The translations under genes were made by a program, and so were the position numbers. 32,877 nt of DNA from CAKTOF01 sp964523945. GTDB lineage: Bacteria; Bacillota; Clostridia; Oscillospirales; Oscillospiraceae. The DNA lies in the NCBI GenBank assembly GCA_964523945.1, contig CAZGBU010000010.1:1-32877 (forward strand), read 5' to 3'. How positions within the stretch are numbered: the first letter of the stretch is position 1; every line of letters begins with the position of its first letter. Below are positions 15,237 to 22,380 of this stretch, one piece after another. The notes below the pieces were generated by a model, which ran no database searches, was not told the origin of the DNA, and saw only the letters and a list, made by a program, of their open reading frames with translations.

Positions 15237-16273
15237 ACCAGCACGACGCTTTCGTCCGAGGCGATGATCTCGCCGAGCACATAGGCGTCCTCCCCGTGCT
15301 CGCGCAGCAGCGCCACGGCGCGGTCGGCATCCGCCGCGCTGACGATCACACTCATGCCGACGCCCATATTGAACGTATTGTACATATCCCGCTCCGGGAT
15401 GTGCCCGGCCGACTGGATCAGCGGGAACACCGGCGGCACACGTACATCGGATTTAGCGATGCGCACGCCGACACCGTCCGGCAGGCTGCGCGGCATATTC
15501 TCATAAAAACCGCCGCCCGTGATATGGCTGATGCCCTTGACCGGTAGCGCATCCAGCAGGGCAAGCACCGGCTTGACATAGATTTTTGTCGGCGCAAGCA
15601 GCGCCTCACCCAGGCTTTTCCCGCCGAGCGTTTCAAGCGGGGTGCGCAGGTCGGCATGCTCGATGTCGAAGACCTTGCGCACAAGCGAGAACCCGTTCGA
15701 GTGAACGCCGGACGACGGTAGCGCAAGCATGACGTCGCCGGGCCGGACGGCCTCGGGGTTCAGAATTTTGGACTTTTCCACAATGCCGACGGCAAAGCCG
15801 GCCAGATCGTATTCCTCCTCGGGCATCATGCCGGGATGCTCGGCCGTCTCGCCGCCGATCAGCGCACAGCCAGCCTGGACGCAGCCCTCGGCCACACCAG
15901 AGACAATCGCGGCGATCTTCTCGGGCACATTTTTGCCGCAGGCAATATAGTCGAGAAAGAACAGCGGCTTCGCGCCGCAGCAGATGATGTCGTTGACGCA
16001 CATGGCGACGCAGTCGATGCCGATGGTATCGTGCCGGTCCATCAGGTAGGCGATCTTCAGCTTGGTGCCGACGCCGTCTGTACCGGAGACGAGCACCGGC
16101 TCACGCAGGCCGGCGAGGCCCGGCTCGAACAGCCCGCCGAAGCCGCCGATCCCGGAGAGCACGCCCGGAATCTTCGTGCGTGCGATGGAACCTTTCATCA
16201 GCTCTACAGCGGCATAGCCGGCAGTGATGTCAACGCCGGCTGCCTTGTAACTTTCGCTCTGGCTTGCTTTCAT
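15233..16273 (-). CDS. purM: Phosphoribosylformylglycinamidine cyclo-ligase (AIR synthetase)
   Basis: It closes the imidazole ring, converting FGAM and ATP to AIR. The 346-residue protein shows YKAAGVDITAGYAAVELMK at the N-terminus and the ATP-binding GTDGVGTKLKIA. It also has CVNDIICCGAKPLFFLDY, GCALIGGETAEHPGMM and the late HITGGGFYENMPR motif, all standard for PurM. The ATG at 16273 overlaps the purF stop (ATGA). Full length and ordinary. Confidence 0.97.
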   Translation of the reverse strand: MKASQSESYKAAGVDITAGYAAVELMKGSIARTKIPGVLSGIGGFGGLFEPGLAGLREPVLVSGTDGVGTKLKIAYLMDRHDTIGIDCVAMCVNDIICCGAKPLFFLDYIACGKNVPEKIAAIVSGVAEGCVQAGCALIGGETAEHPGMMPEEEYDLAGFAVGIVEKSKILNPEAVRPGDVMLALPSSGVHSNGFSLVRKVFDIEHADLRTPLETLGGKSLGEALLAPTKIYVKPVLALLDALPVKGISHITGGGFYENMPRSLPDGVGVRIAKSDVRVPPVFPLIQSAGHIPERDMYNTFNMGVGMSVIVSAADADRAVALLREHGEDAYVLGEIIASDESVVLV

Positions 16274-17709
16274 GCTTTGCCCTCGCTTTCGGAGATTTTC
16301 TGTTCAAAGCGGTTTTTGCGGATCTGCGTGGGAACCTCCGTCGGATAGTTGCCGGAGAAGCACCCGGTGCAGAAGCCTGTCGCGTCATCGCCGGCCAGGC
16401 GCACCACGTCCTCCAGGCTCAGATAGCCAAGCGTATCAGCGCCAATGATTGCGGCGATTTCTTCAACAGTGTGATTATTGGCGATCAGGTTTTCGCGCGA
16501 GTCAATGTCGGTGCCGTAGAAGCACGGATTGCGGAACGGCGGCGCTGAGACGCGGAAATGAACTTCCTTTGCGCCCGCTTCGCGGATCAGGCGGACGATC
16601 CGCGCCGACGTCGTGCCGCGGACAATGGAGTCGTCGATCAGCACAACGCGTTTGCCCTGCACGACGCTGGCAATCGGATTGAGCTTGATGCGCACCTTGT
16701 CCTCGCGGGATTTCTGCCCCGGCGAGATAAAGGTGCGGCCAATATACTTGTTTTTGATAAAGCCAATGCCGTAGGGGATGCCCGACTGGTTGGAATAGCC
16801 GATGGCAGCGTCGAGCCCGGAATCCGGCACGCCGATGACGATATCGGCGTCGACCGGATGCGTCTGGGCCAGGAATGCGCCGGCGCGTTTGCGCGCCTCG
16901 TGGACGCAGCAGCCATCGATGAAGGAGTCTGGCCGGGCAAAATAGATATACTCAAAAACACAGAACGAGCGCGGCGCCTTCCCACAGTGGTCGCGGATGG
17001 CGCGCACGCCGTTTTTCTCAAAGACCACAATCTCGCCCGGATCAAGGTCCCGAATAAACTTTGCACCGACGGCGTCGAGCGCACAGGTCTCGGACGCGAC
17101 GATATAGCTGCCGTCGCTTGTCTGACCGTAGCAAAGCGGGCGGAAGCCGTTTGCATCGCGAACGGCAATCATTTTTGACGGCGACATGATACAAAGCGAG
17201 TAGGCCCCGCGGATCCGGTACATGGCCTGGTTGACGGCCTGCTCAATCGACGGCGCGCTCAGACGCTCTTTGGTGATGATATAGGAGATGACCTCCGTGT
17301 CAGTGGTCGTGTGGAAGATGGAGCCCTCCAGTTCGAGCGCCTCGCGCAGCTCGAACGAATTGGTCAGGTTGCCGTTGTGCGCGAGCGCCATCCGGCCCTT
17401 GACGTGGTTGACAACAATGGGCTGCGCATTGAGCCGGCCATCGGTGCCGGTCGTGCCGTAGCGGACATGGCCGATGGCCATGTTGCCGAGGCCGAGTTCC
17501 TCGAGACGAGTGGGGGTGAACACATCGTTGACCAGCCCGACTTCCTTGTAAGAGCGGAACAGGCCGTCGTCGTTTACGACAATGCCGGCGCTTTCCTGGC
17601 CGCGGTGCTGCAGCGCATAGAGGCCATAGTAGACGGTGCGGGCGACATCGCTCGTCTCAGGACAGAATACGCCGAAAACGCCGCACTCCTCATGGATCAT
17701 TCCGTTCAT
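16270..17709 (-). CDS. purF: Amidophosphoribosyltransferase (Bacillus-type, Fe-S containing)
   Basis: It makes phosphoribosylamine from PRPP and glutamine, the first and committed purine step. The 479-residue protein has a short propeptide (MNGMIHEE) ahead of Cys9, the N-terminal nucleophile exposed after processing (CGVFGVF). The PRPP loop is VVLIDDSIVRGTTSARI. Cysteines in SFCVFEYIYF, FRNPCFYG and FCTGCFSGNYP match the 4Fe-4S ligands of the B. subtilis enzyme, so this one should be oxygen sensitive. GAGGAG lies upstream of the ATG at 17709; M4 is a possible alternative start. It comes 28 nt after purC. Confidence 0.97.
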   Translation of the reverse strand: MNGMIHEECGVFGVFCPETSDVARTVYYGLYALQHRGQESAGIVVNDDGLFRSYKEVGLVNDVFTPTRLEELGLGNMAIGHVRYGTTGTDGRLNAQPIVVNHVKGRMALAHNGNLTNSFELREALELEGSIFHTTTDTEVISYIITKERLSAPSIEQAVNQAMYRIRGAYSLCIMSPSKMIAVRDANGFRPLCYGQTSDGSYIVASETCALDAVGAKFIRDLDPGEIVVFEKNGVRAIRDHCGKAPRSFCVFEYIYFARPDSFIDGCCVHEARKRAGAFLAQTHPVDADIVIGVPDSGLDAAIGYSNQSGIPYGIGFIKNKYIGRTFISPGQKSREDKVRIKLNPIASVVQGKRVVLIDDSIVRGTTSARIVRLIREAGAKEVHFRVSAPPFRNPCFYGTDIDSRENLIANNHTVEEIAAIIGADTLGYLSLEDVVRLAGDDATGFCTGCFSGNYPTEVPTQIRKNRFEQKISESEGKA

Positions 17710-17737
17710 CTGATCTCCTCCGCTTGTGCCGATACTG

Positions 17738-18448
17738 TTACTCGCCCATCAGGCGGCGCATGACTTCCTGGTACGCGTCTTCCACGCCGCCCATATCGCG
17801 GCGGAAGCGGTCTTTGTCGAGCTTTTCGTGTGTGTCGCAGTCCCACAGACGGCAGGTGTCCGGCGAAATTTCATCGGCCAGGACGATAGAGCCGTCGGGC
17901 AGGCAGCCGAACTCGAGCTTGAAGTCGACCAGGTCAATGTTCAGATTTTTCATAAAGGGGACGAGAATCTCATTGACCCGGAACGCAAGACGCTTGATTG
18001 TATCAATCTCCTCGCGGGTGGCGAGCTTGAGTGCAAGCGCGTGGTATTCGTTGATCAGCGGGTCGCCGAGATCATCGTTCTTATAGGAAAACTCGATGGT
18101 GGGGGCATCGAATACGATGCCTTCCTCTACGCCGTAGCGCTTGGCGAACGAGCCAGCGGAGATATTGCGGATAATGACCTCAAGCGGCACGATAGAAACC
18201 TTTTTCACCAGCGTTTCGCGGTCGGAGAGCTGCTCGACAAAATGGGTCGGAACGCCGTTTTCCGCCAACATTTTCATCAGGTGGTTGCTCATTTTGTTGT
18301 TGATGACGCCCTTGCCTACGATGGTACCCTTTTTCTCGCCGTTGAAAGCGGTGGCGTCGTCTTTATAGTCGACAATGACCAGAGCCGGATCATCGGTGGC
18401 GAATACCTTTTTTGCTTTTCCCTCATAGAGCTGCTGCAGCTTCTGCAT
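17738..18448 (-). CDS. purC: SAICAR synthetase (phosphoribosylaminoimidazole-succinocarboxamide synthase)
   Basis: It couples CAIR with aspartate using ATP. The 236-residue protein begins QKLQQLYEGKAKKVFATDD, with the nucleotide-binding YEGKAK motif. The active-site stretches VPLEVIIRNISAGSFAKRYG and LVDFKLEFGCLPDGSIVLAD, plus EISPDTCRLWD, are all intact. The ATG at 18448 is 6 nt from the purE stop, with AGGAGG inside the purE end. The product SAICAR needs adenylosuccinate lyase (purB) to reach AICAR; purB is not in the window, as is usual. Confidence 0.97.
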   Translation of the reverse strand: MQKLQQLYEGKAKKVFATDDPALVIVDYKDDATAFNGEKKGTIVGKGVINNKMSNHLMKMLAENGVPTHFVEQLSDRETLVKKVSIVPLEVIIRNISAGSFAKRYGVEEGIVFDAPTIEFSYKNDDLGDPLINEYHALALKLATREEIDTIKRLAFRVNEILVPFMKNLNIDLVDFKLEFGCLPDGSIVLADEISPDTCRLWDCDTHEKLDKDRFRRDMGGVEDAYQEVMRRLMGE

Positions 18449-18454
18449 AACGGG

Positions 18455-18943
18455 TCAGACCTCCTGCTGTAATTTGATATCTTTTGCGGCGACTTCGTCC
18501 GCCATTGTCTGCTTGTAGCGCGCGAGCGCCTCGGTGAGCTGCGGCTCGCTGAGCGCGAGAATCTGCACGGCGAGAATCGCGGCGTTGTCTGCCGCGTCGA
18601 CGCCGACGGTGGCAACCGGAATGCCTTTGGGCATCTGGACAATTGAGAGCAGGCTGTCCAGCCCGCCCATCATGGATGTCTTGATCGGCAGGCCGATGAC
18701 AGGCAGCGTCGTGCTTGCGGCTAGCACGCCGCCCAGATGTGCGGCCTTGCCGGCGGCGGCGATGATGACGCCAAAGCCGTTTTCTGCGGCGCTGCGGGCG
18801 AATTGCTCTGCGGCGGCGGGCGTGCGATGCGCGGAGATTACATGTGCCTCAAACGGAACACCGAAGCGGCGGAGCTGATCGATGGCGCCGCGCACGACAG
18901 GCAGATCGCTGTCGGAGCCCATGATAACGGCAACTTTTTTCAA
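18455..18943 (-). CDS. purE: N5-carboxyaminoimidazole ribonucleotide mutase
   Basis: It moves the carboxyl group of N5-CAIR to give CAIR. The 162-residue protein starts KKVAVIMGSDSDLPVV and has SAHRTP, the catalytic His region, and AAGKAAHLGG. No purK gene is nearby; if purK is truly absent this could act as a class II, CO2-using enzyme, but that cannot be judged here. I place the start at TTG (18941-18943) because AAAGG lies 8 nt upstream and the resulting N-terminus matches the family. An in-frame ATG at 18950-18952 directly abuts the AAAGG and is less likely. The frame stays open into the riboswitch, which is not coding. First gene of the purine operon. Confidence 0.95.
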   Translation of the reverse strand: MKKVAVIMGSDSDLPVVRGAIDQLRRFGVPFEAHVISAHRTPAAAEQFARSAAENGFGVIIAAAGKAAHLGGVLAASTTLPVIGLPIKTSMMGGLDSLLSIVQMPKGIPVATVGVDAADNAAILAVQILALSEPQLTEALARYKQTMADEVAAKDIKLQQEV

Positions 18944-18967
18944 AATCCTCATCCTTTCTGAAAAAGC

Positions 18968-19005
18968 AAAAAAGACAGTCCCGTCCCTGCGAAAGGAAAG
19001 GACTG
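18968..19005 (-). terminator. Riboswitch-controlled intrinsic terminator before purE
   Basis: On the minus strand CAGTCC (from 19005) pairs with GGACTG (to 18976) through a pyrimidine-rich loop, followed by TC and six Us (18973-18968). Its first two bases belong to the 3' strand of riboswitch helix P3. Aptamer folding and terminator folding therefore compete. This fits a ligand-on switch acting at transcription. Confidence 0.85.
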
Positions 19006-19076
19006 CCCAGACGGTCGGCATACTGATGGCTTTTTGCTCCCATGTGGTAGCCCACGATCCGTCAGTCACAAAAAGC
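19004..19076 (-). ncRNA. ZTP (ZMP/ZTP, pfl) riboswitch aptamer
   Basis: Helix P1 is GCUUUUUG (19076-19069) with CAAAAAGC (19036-19029). P2 is GUGG/CCAC (19055-19052 with 19047-19044) around a GCUA loop. The internal loop carries the conserved GACUGACGG and AUGGGAGC stretches. P3 is UGCC/GGCA (19020-19017 with 19007-19004), with the familiar CCGACCGUCUGGGCA sequence. The family pseudoknot forms as GACGG (19063-19059) with CCGUC (19014-19010), a compensated change from the usual GGCGG/CCGCC form. This RNA class senses ZTP/ZMP, which accumulate when 10-formyl-THF is short and AICAR cannot be formylated. It lies between the operon promoter and purE and should switch the whole pur operon on. Confidence 0.93.
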
Positions 19077-19103
19077 GCCTGATTCCGTTTTCATTCCGCA
19101 ACA

Positions 19104-19132
19104 ATTCTACCATAGGCGGCGAAAACCGTCAA
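19104..19132 (-). promoter_or_regulatory. Promoter of the purine operon
   Basis: On the minus strand TTGACG (19132-19127), a 17-nt spacer and TAGAAT (19109-19104) form a near-consensus promoter. The transcript would begin near 19097, about 20 nt before the riboswitch aptamer. No convincing PurR box pair was found around it. Confidence 0.82.
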
Positions 19133-19179
19133 TGCGGAAAGCGTATGAAAATTGCCCAATCTTTTGCCTGTTCCAGCGC

Positions 19180-19419
19180 TCACAGTTCACGGTAAAGACC
19201 GACAGCGTCGTCCTTGCGCACGGCCTCGGCCACCTGGAGCATCTCGACGCGAAGCGTTTTTGCGCCGAAGCGGATCTCGATCTGGTCGCCGATCTTGACA
19301 TCGTAGGATGCACGCGCCGGCCGGCCGTTGACGAGCACGCGCTCATTGTCACACGCCTCGTTGGCGACGGTGCGCCGCTTGATCAGTCGCGAGACTTTCA
19401 GATACTTGTCCAGCCGCAT
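19180..19419 (-). CDS. rqcP: RqcP-type S4-domain RNA-binding protein (ribosome-associated quality control)
   Basis: The 79-residue protein is a single S4 domain: MRLDKYLKVSRLIKRRTVANE, then ERVLVNGRPARASYDVKIGDQI. This matches the B. subtilis YabO/RqcP and Hsp15 family. RqcP works with RqcH on stalled 50S subunits, helping extend alanine tails on blocked nascent chains. The ATG at 19419 has AAGGAGGGG just upstream; a longer reading frame to 19464 is not needed. It is last in the recJ-to-rqcP run, with hup, mazG and a flippase upstream, much as yabO follows yabM-yabN in B. subtilis. The usual next genes (yabP, yabQ, divIC) are absent. Confidence 0.9.
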   Translation of the reverse strand: MRLDKYLKVSRLIKRRTVANEACDNERVLVNGRPARASYDVKIGDQIEIRFGAKTLRVEMLQVAEAVRKDDAVGLYREL

Positions 19420-19634
19420 GGTTTTCCCCTCCTTCCCATTCCGGCATGAAACTTCATGCGCCACGGGCGCACCACGAACACAGGCAAAAAGCCAGGGCGC
19501 ATGAAGCTTTTGCGCATGTGGGCTGTCCTGGCCCGCGCGCTTTTGATTTCATGGCCGTGCCGCTGAAAGCGGCACATGGCCAATTTTGCCATGCTTTTGC
19601 ACAGCAAAATTCCGGCGGGCAAGAGCTGACCGCC
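19420..19634 (-). promoter_or_regulatory. Hairpin-rich leader between hup and rqcP
   Basis: This 215-bp stretch holds no supportable gene but several perfect inverted repeats. AATTTTGC pairs 19582-19589 with 19604-19611. GTGCCGCT/AGCGGCAC (19557-19564 with 19568-19575) extends through flanking GGCC. An 11-bp stem pairs 19452-19462 with 19496-19506. The same 19452-19462 segment can alternatively pair with 19444-19450 or with 19466-19471. The last choices end about 12 nt from the rqcP ribosome binding site. No clear U-tract terminator is present. It may be an RNA control element for rqcP or an unrecognised small RNA. Confidence 0.5.
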
Positions 19635-19910
19635 TTAAGCGTCCACCGCGTCCTTGAGCGGCTTGCCCGGCTTGAAGACCGGCGTTTTGGATGCAGGGAT
19701 GCGGATCTCCTCTTTGGTCTTGGGGTTGCGGCCCATGCGGGCGCTGCGCTCGCGGACCTCAAACGTCCCGAAGCCGACGAGCGAGACTTTTTCACCGGCG
19801 GCCAGCGTATGCGTAATGGCCTCGAGCGCGGCGGAGAGCACCTTTTCCGTATCCTTTTTGGACATGCCGCTCTGTTCGGCGGCCGCGGCGATCAGTTCTG
19901 CCTTGTTCAT
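19635..19910 (-). CDS. hup: HU-family DNA-binding protein
   Basis: The 91-residue protein is a complete histone-like HU. MNKAELIAAAAEQSGMSKKD makes the N-terminal helices, and VSLVGFGTFEVRERSAR the beta saddle. GRNPKTKEEIRIPASKTPVFKPGK is the DNA-clasping arm, with the intercalating proline in the RNP-type motif. HU binds DNA without strict sequence preference and compacts the nucleoid. The ATG is 1 nt from the mazG stop and its AAGGAG lies within the mazG end, so the two are coupled. As a highly expressed gene it may have an extra internal promoter, but none is obvious. Confidence 0.97.
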   Translation of the reverse strand: MNKAELIAAAAEQSGMSKKDTEKVLSAALEAITHTLAAGEKVSLVGFGTFEVRERSARMGRNPKTKEEIRIPASKTPVFKPGKPLKDAVDA

Positions 19911-19911
19911 A

Positions 19912-20739
19912 TCATAGCTCCTTTTGTGTCAAATCCGGCGCAGCCTGCTCCGGCGGCTCCGGCTTTGCTTCTTCCCACAGTCTGCCCTGTTCCCCGGGGG
20001 ATAATTCCTCAAGCCGGCGGCCGGATGCCGCAGCGGCCTGCTCCATCCGCGCAAAGCGGCGGATGAACTTCTCGCAGGCGGCTGTCAGCGCCATCTCCGG
20101 ATCGGCGCAGAGGTCTCGGCCGGCACGGACGGCGGCGAATAACGCGCCGCCGAGCGCTTCAAACGCTTCGTCCATGCTGCCGGCGCGTCCAAGCGCGTCG
20201 GCTTCTTTGCGGAGCAGATCGAGCGGACCCGCCGTGTCCGGCCAGTGGAAGCCTGCCTTTTCCGCCTTGCTGAGCAGCTTGTCCGCCCGCCAGAGCGCCG
20301 GTAGCGAGACAGCTACGGCGCGCAGCGTGTCGGTGTGGGTCTGCTGATGCTTTTCCCGGCGCTTGATTTCGTCCCAGTTCTGCATGACCTGCTCGGATGT
20401 GCTGGCGTGAACGGAGCCAAACACATGCGGATGTCGCGCGATCAGCTTTCTGCACACACCGTCGCACACGTCATCCAGGTCGAATCGGCCGGCCTCCCGC
20501 TCAATATCGGAATGAAAGACCACCTGCAGCAGCACATCACCCAACTCCTCACGCATATGTGCCGGGTCATCTTCGTCGATGGCTTCGCAGACCTCGTAGG
20601 TTTCCTCGAGAAAGTTGCGGCGGATGGACTGGTGTGTCTGCTCGCCGTCCCACGGGCAGCCGCCCGGCGCGCGCAGCAGTCGGACGATCTCGCGCAGATC
20701 ATCCATGGTATAGCGGTCTTTCGGGGTGAACGCGATCAT
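19912..20739 (-). CDS. mazG: MazG-family nucleoside triphosphate pyrophosphohydrolase
   Basis: The 275-residue protein has the all-alpha MazG core. It shows LRAPGGCPWDGEQTHQSIRR, then the metal-binding EETYEVCEAID and EELGDVLLQVVFH. A second MazG-like half follows from about residue 130 (RAVAVSLPALWRADKLLSKAEKAGF). It hydrolyses NTPs to NMP and pyrophosphate, cleaning aberrant nucleotides and possibly damping the stringent response. The position matches yabN of B. subtilis, though that protein also carries a methylase domain that is missing here. The start at 20739 is set by GAGAGG. The tail after residue 235 (EELSPGEQGRLWEEAKPEPPEQ) is poorly conserved and charged. Confidence 0.94.
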   Translation of the reverse strand: MIAFTPKDRYTMDDLREIVRLLRAPGGCPWDGEQTHQSIRRNFLEETYEVCEAIDEDDPAHMREELGDVLLQVVFHSDIEREAGRFDLDDVCDGVCRKLIARHPHVFGSVHASTSEQVMQNWDEIKRREKHQQTHTDTLRAVAVSLPALWRADKLLSKAEKAGFHWPDTAGPLDLLRKEADALGRAGSMDEAFEALGGALFAAVRAGRDLCADPEMALTAACEKFIRRFARMEQAAAASGRRLEELSPGEQGRLWEEAKPEPPEQAAPDLTQKEL

Positions 20740-20769
20740 GTTTTTTCCTCTCTCAAAAGCGTCCGGCTG

Positions 20770-22377
20770 TCAGCGGATACGCAGAATTTTTGCGATCTTT
20801 TCGCCTTTTGGCAGCAGCATACAGTCGTCAATTGTGATAATGCGAAGGACGATGACGAAGATGCCATACACCGCGACGGCGCAGACGATGGCGCCGAGGC
20901 AGGCAATCGTCTGCGACGAGAGGATCGTCTGCAGCACATCATAGGACATATATGCGGCGAGCGCCATCGCAGCCGTTGCCAGCAGCGGCTTGAACGAAGT
21001 GGAGAACACACGCGGCATGCGTTTCATCTTCCGCCGCATTGCGATCAGGTTCAGCGCGGTAATGACGAGATAGCAGCTCAGCGTGCCGATCGGTGCGCCG
21101 GTGATATTGATGGCGGCCTGACCGACCAGAATGTAGTTGACAATAATCTTGACGATGCCGCCGACGAGCATGTTGATGACCGGTGTGAGCACATCACCGT
21201 GCGCCTGCATAATGGCGTTTGTCAGCAGCACCAGACAGTTGAAGATGACGCAGATGCCGAGAATTACCATCAGCGGCGTGCCGGTGGTGAGCGTGCTGCC
21301 GGTGTAGCCGTAGAGCATCGACAGGATTGGCGCGGCAAGCACGGCCAGGCCGACGCCGCACGGCAGCGAGAGCAGGAACATGATCCGGATAGCCGACTCC
21401 TCCACCTTAAACGCGCCAGTGCGGTTTTTCAGCGTCAGATGTGAGGTGATGGCAGGAATGACGCTGATGGTGATCGGTGTGATGAAAGCCGACGGCATGT
21501 TGAACAGCGTCTGGCATGCGCCGTAGATGCCGCGTAGATCTTCGGCTGCATCCTGTGTGAAACCGGCCGAACTGACCAGCCGGCCGACAACGAGCTTCGA
21601 GTCGATCAGATTGATGATCTGCAGCCCGGCCGCGCCGATTGTGATCGGAATGGCAATGGTGAGCAGCGTCCGCATGGTCTGCCGCAGCGGCAGTGCGCCG
21701 GACCCGTCTCCCTGGCCGGTGAGCTGGTTCGATGCACGTCTGTGTGCGACCGAAAGATACAGGAATGAGAGCACAATGCCGATCGTCACACCGGCAATCG
21801 CGCCGCCGGCAGCGTATTCCGAGCCATAGCCCGCGCGGGTGATGAGCCAGGCGAGCGCGAGGCCGATGAACAGCTTGCACAGCGCTTCGATCACCTGGCT
21901 GACGGCAGTCGGTGTCATCATGCTCTGTCCCTGGAAGAAGCCGCGGTATGATGAGATCACGCATACGAACAGCACAGCCGGACCGAGCGCGCCGATGGCG
22001 ACCCAGGCATTCGGCGTCTCCATGAAGTTGGCAAGCTGGCGGCAGAACAGCAGCATGCCGGCCGAGCCGACGATGCCGATGGCCAGAAAGACGTACAGCG
22101 AGGCCTTGTAGATCCGCTTGATTTGCTGGTGATTGCCAAGCGTCTGCGCCTGGGAGATCATGCGCGACATGGCGACGGGCAGGCCCGCCGTCGAAATGGT
22201 CAAAAGCACCGAATAGATATCATAGGCCGCGAGGAAGTAGGTGTATCCCTGGTTGCCGATGATGCGGACCATAGGGATTTTGTAGCAGGCGCCGATTACC
22301 TTGACAATCGCAGTTGCCAGCGCCAGCACGGCAGCGCCGTGCAGGAAGCTCTGTTTTTTCAGTCGTTTTTCAGCCAA
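20770..22377 (-). CDS. MurJ/SpoVB-like polysaccharide (lipid-linked oligosaccharide) flippase
   Basis: The 535-residue integral membrane protein belongs to the MOP/MATE exporter superfamily, with about 14 hydrophobic helices spread over the whole length. The N-terminus KKQSFLHGAAVLALATAIVKVIGACYKIP, followed by ISTAGLPVAMSRMISQA, is typical of SpoVB/YabM-type proteins. These move lipid-linked cell wall precursors across the membrane. Whether this one serves peptidoglycan, spore cortex or capsule cannot be told. The start is TTG at 22375-22377, three nt after the preceding stop, with AAAGGA upstream. No ATG is available before the first helix. Its neighbours mazG and rqcP mirror the yabM-yabN-yabO order. 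Confidence 0.88.
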   Translation of the reverse strand: MAEKRLKKQSFLHGAAVLALATAIVKVIGACYKIPMVRIIGNQGYTYFLAAYDIYSVLLTISTAGLPVAMSRMISQAQTLGNHQQIKRIYKASLYVFLAIGIVGSAGMLLFCRQLANFMETPNAWVAIGALGPAVLFVCVISSYRGFFQGQSMMTPTAVSQVIEALCKLFIGLALAWLITRAGYGSEYAAGGAIAGVTIGIVLSFLYLSVAHRRASNQLTGQGDGSGALPLRQTMRTLLTIAIPITIGAAGLQIINLIDSKLVVGRLVSSAGFTQDAAEDLRGIYGACQTLFNMPSAFITPITISVIPAITSHLTLKNRTGAFKVEESAIRIMFLLSLPCGVGLAVLAAPILSMLYGYTGSTLTTGTPLMVILGICVIFNCLVLLTNAIMQAHGDVLTPVINMLVGGIVKIIVNYILVGQAAINITGAPIGTLSCYLVITALNLIAMRRKMKRMPRVFSTSFKPLLATAAMALAAYMSYDVLQTILSSQTIACLGAIVCAVAVYGIFVIVLRIITIDDCMLLPKGEKIAKILRIR

Positions 22378-22380
22378 GCG

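Noticed and set aside
18944..19069. Extended N-terminus for PurE running through the leader
   Set aside because: The stretch is occupied by a complete ZTP riboswitch and terminator, and the family N-terminus begins at KKVAVIMG.
19133..19179. Terminator between rqcP and the purine promoter
   Set aside because: No hairpin with a T-run could be found, so some read-through from rqcP into the pur leader is possible.
19398..19622. 74-codon frame in the hup-rqcP gap as a small gene
   Set aside because: No binding site at its start, no recognisable motif, and it overlaps the rqcP start. The strong inverted repeats explain the sequence better as RNA structure.
20335..21444. Plus-strand 369-codon frame opposite mazG and the flippase gene
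   Set aside because: Low-complexity, histidine- and aspartate-rich translation typical of antisense frames in GC-rich DNA; no start site support.
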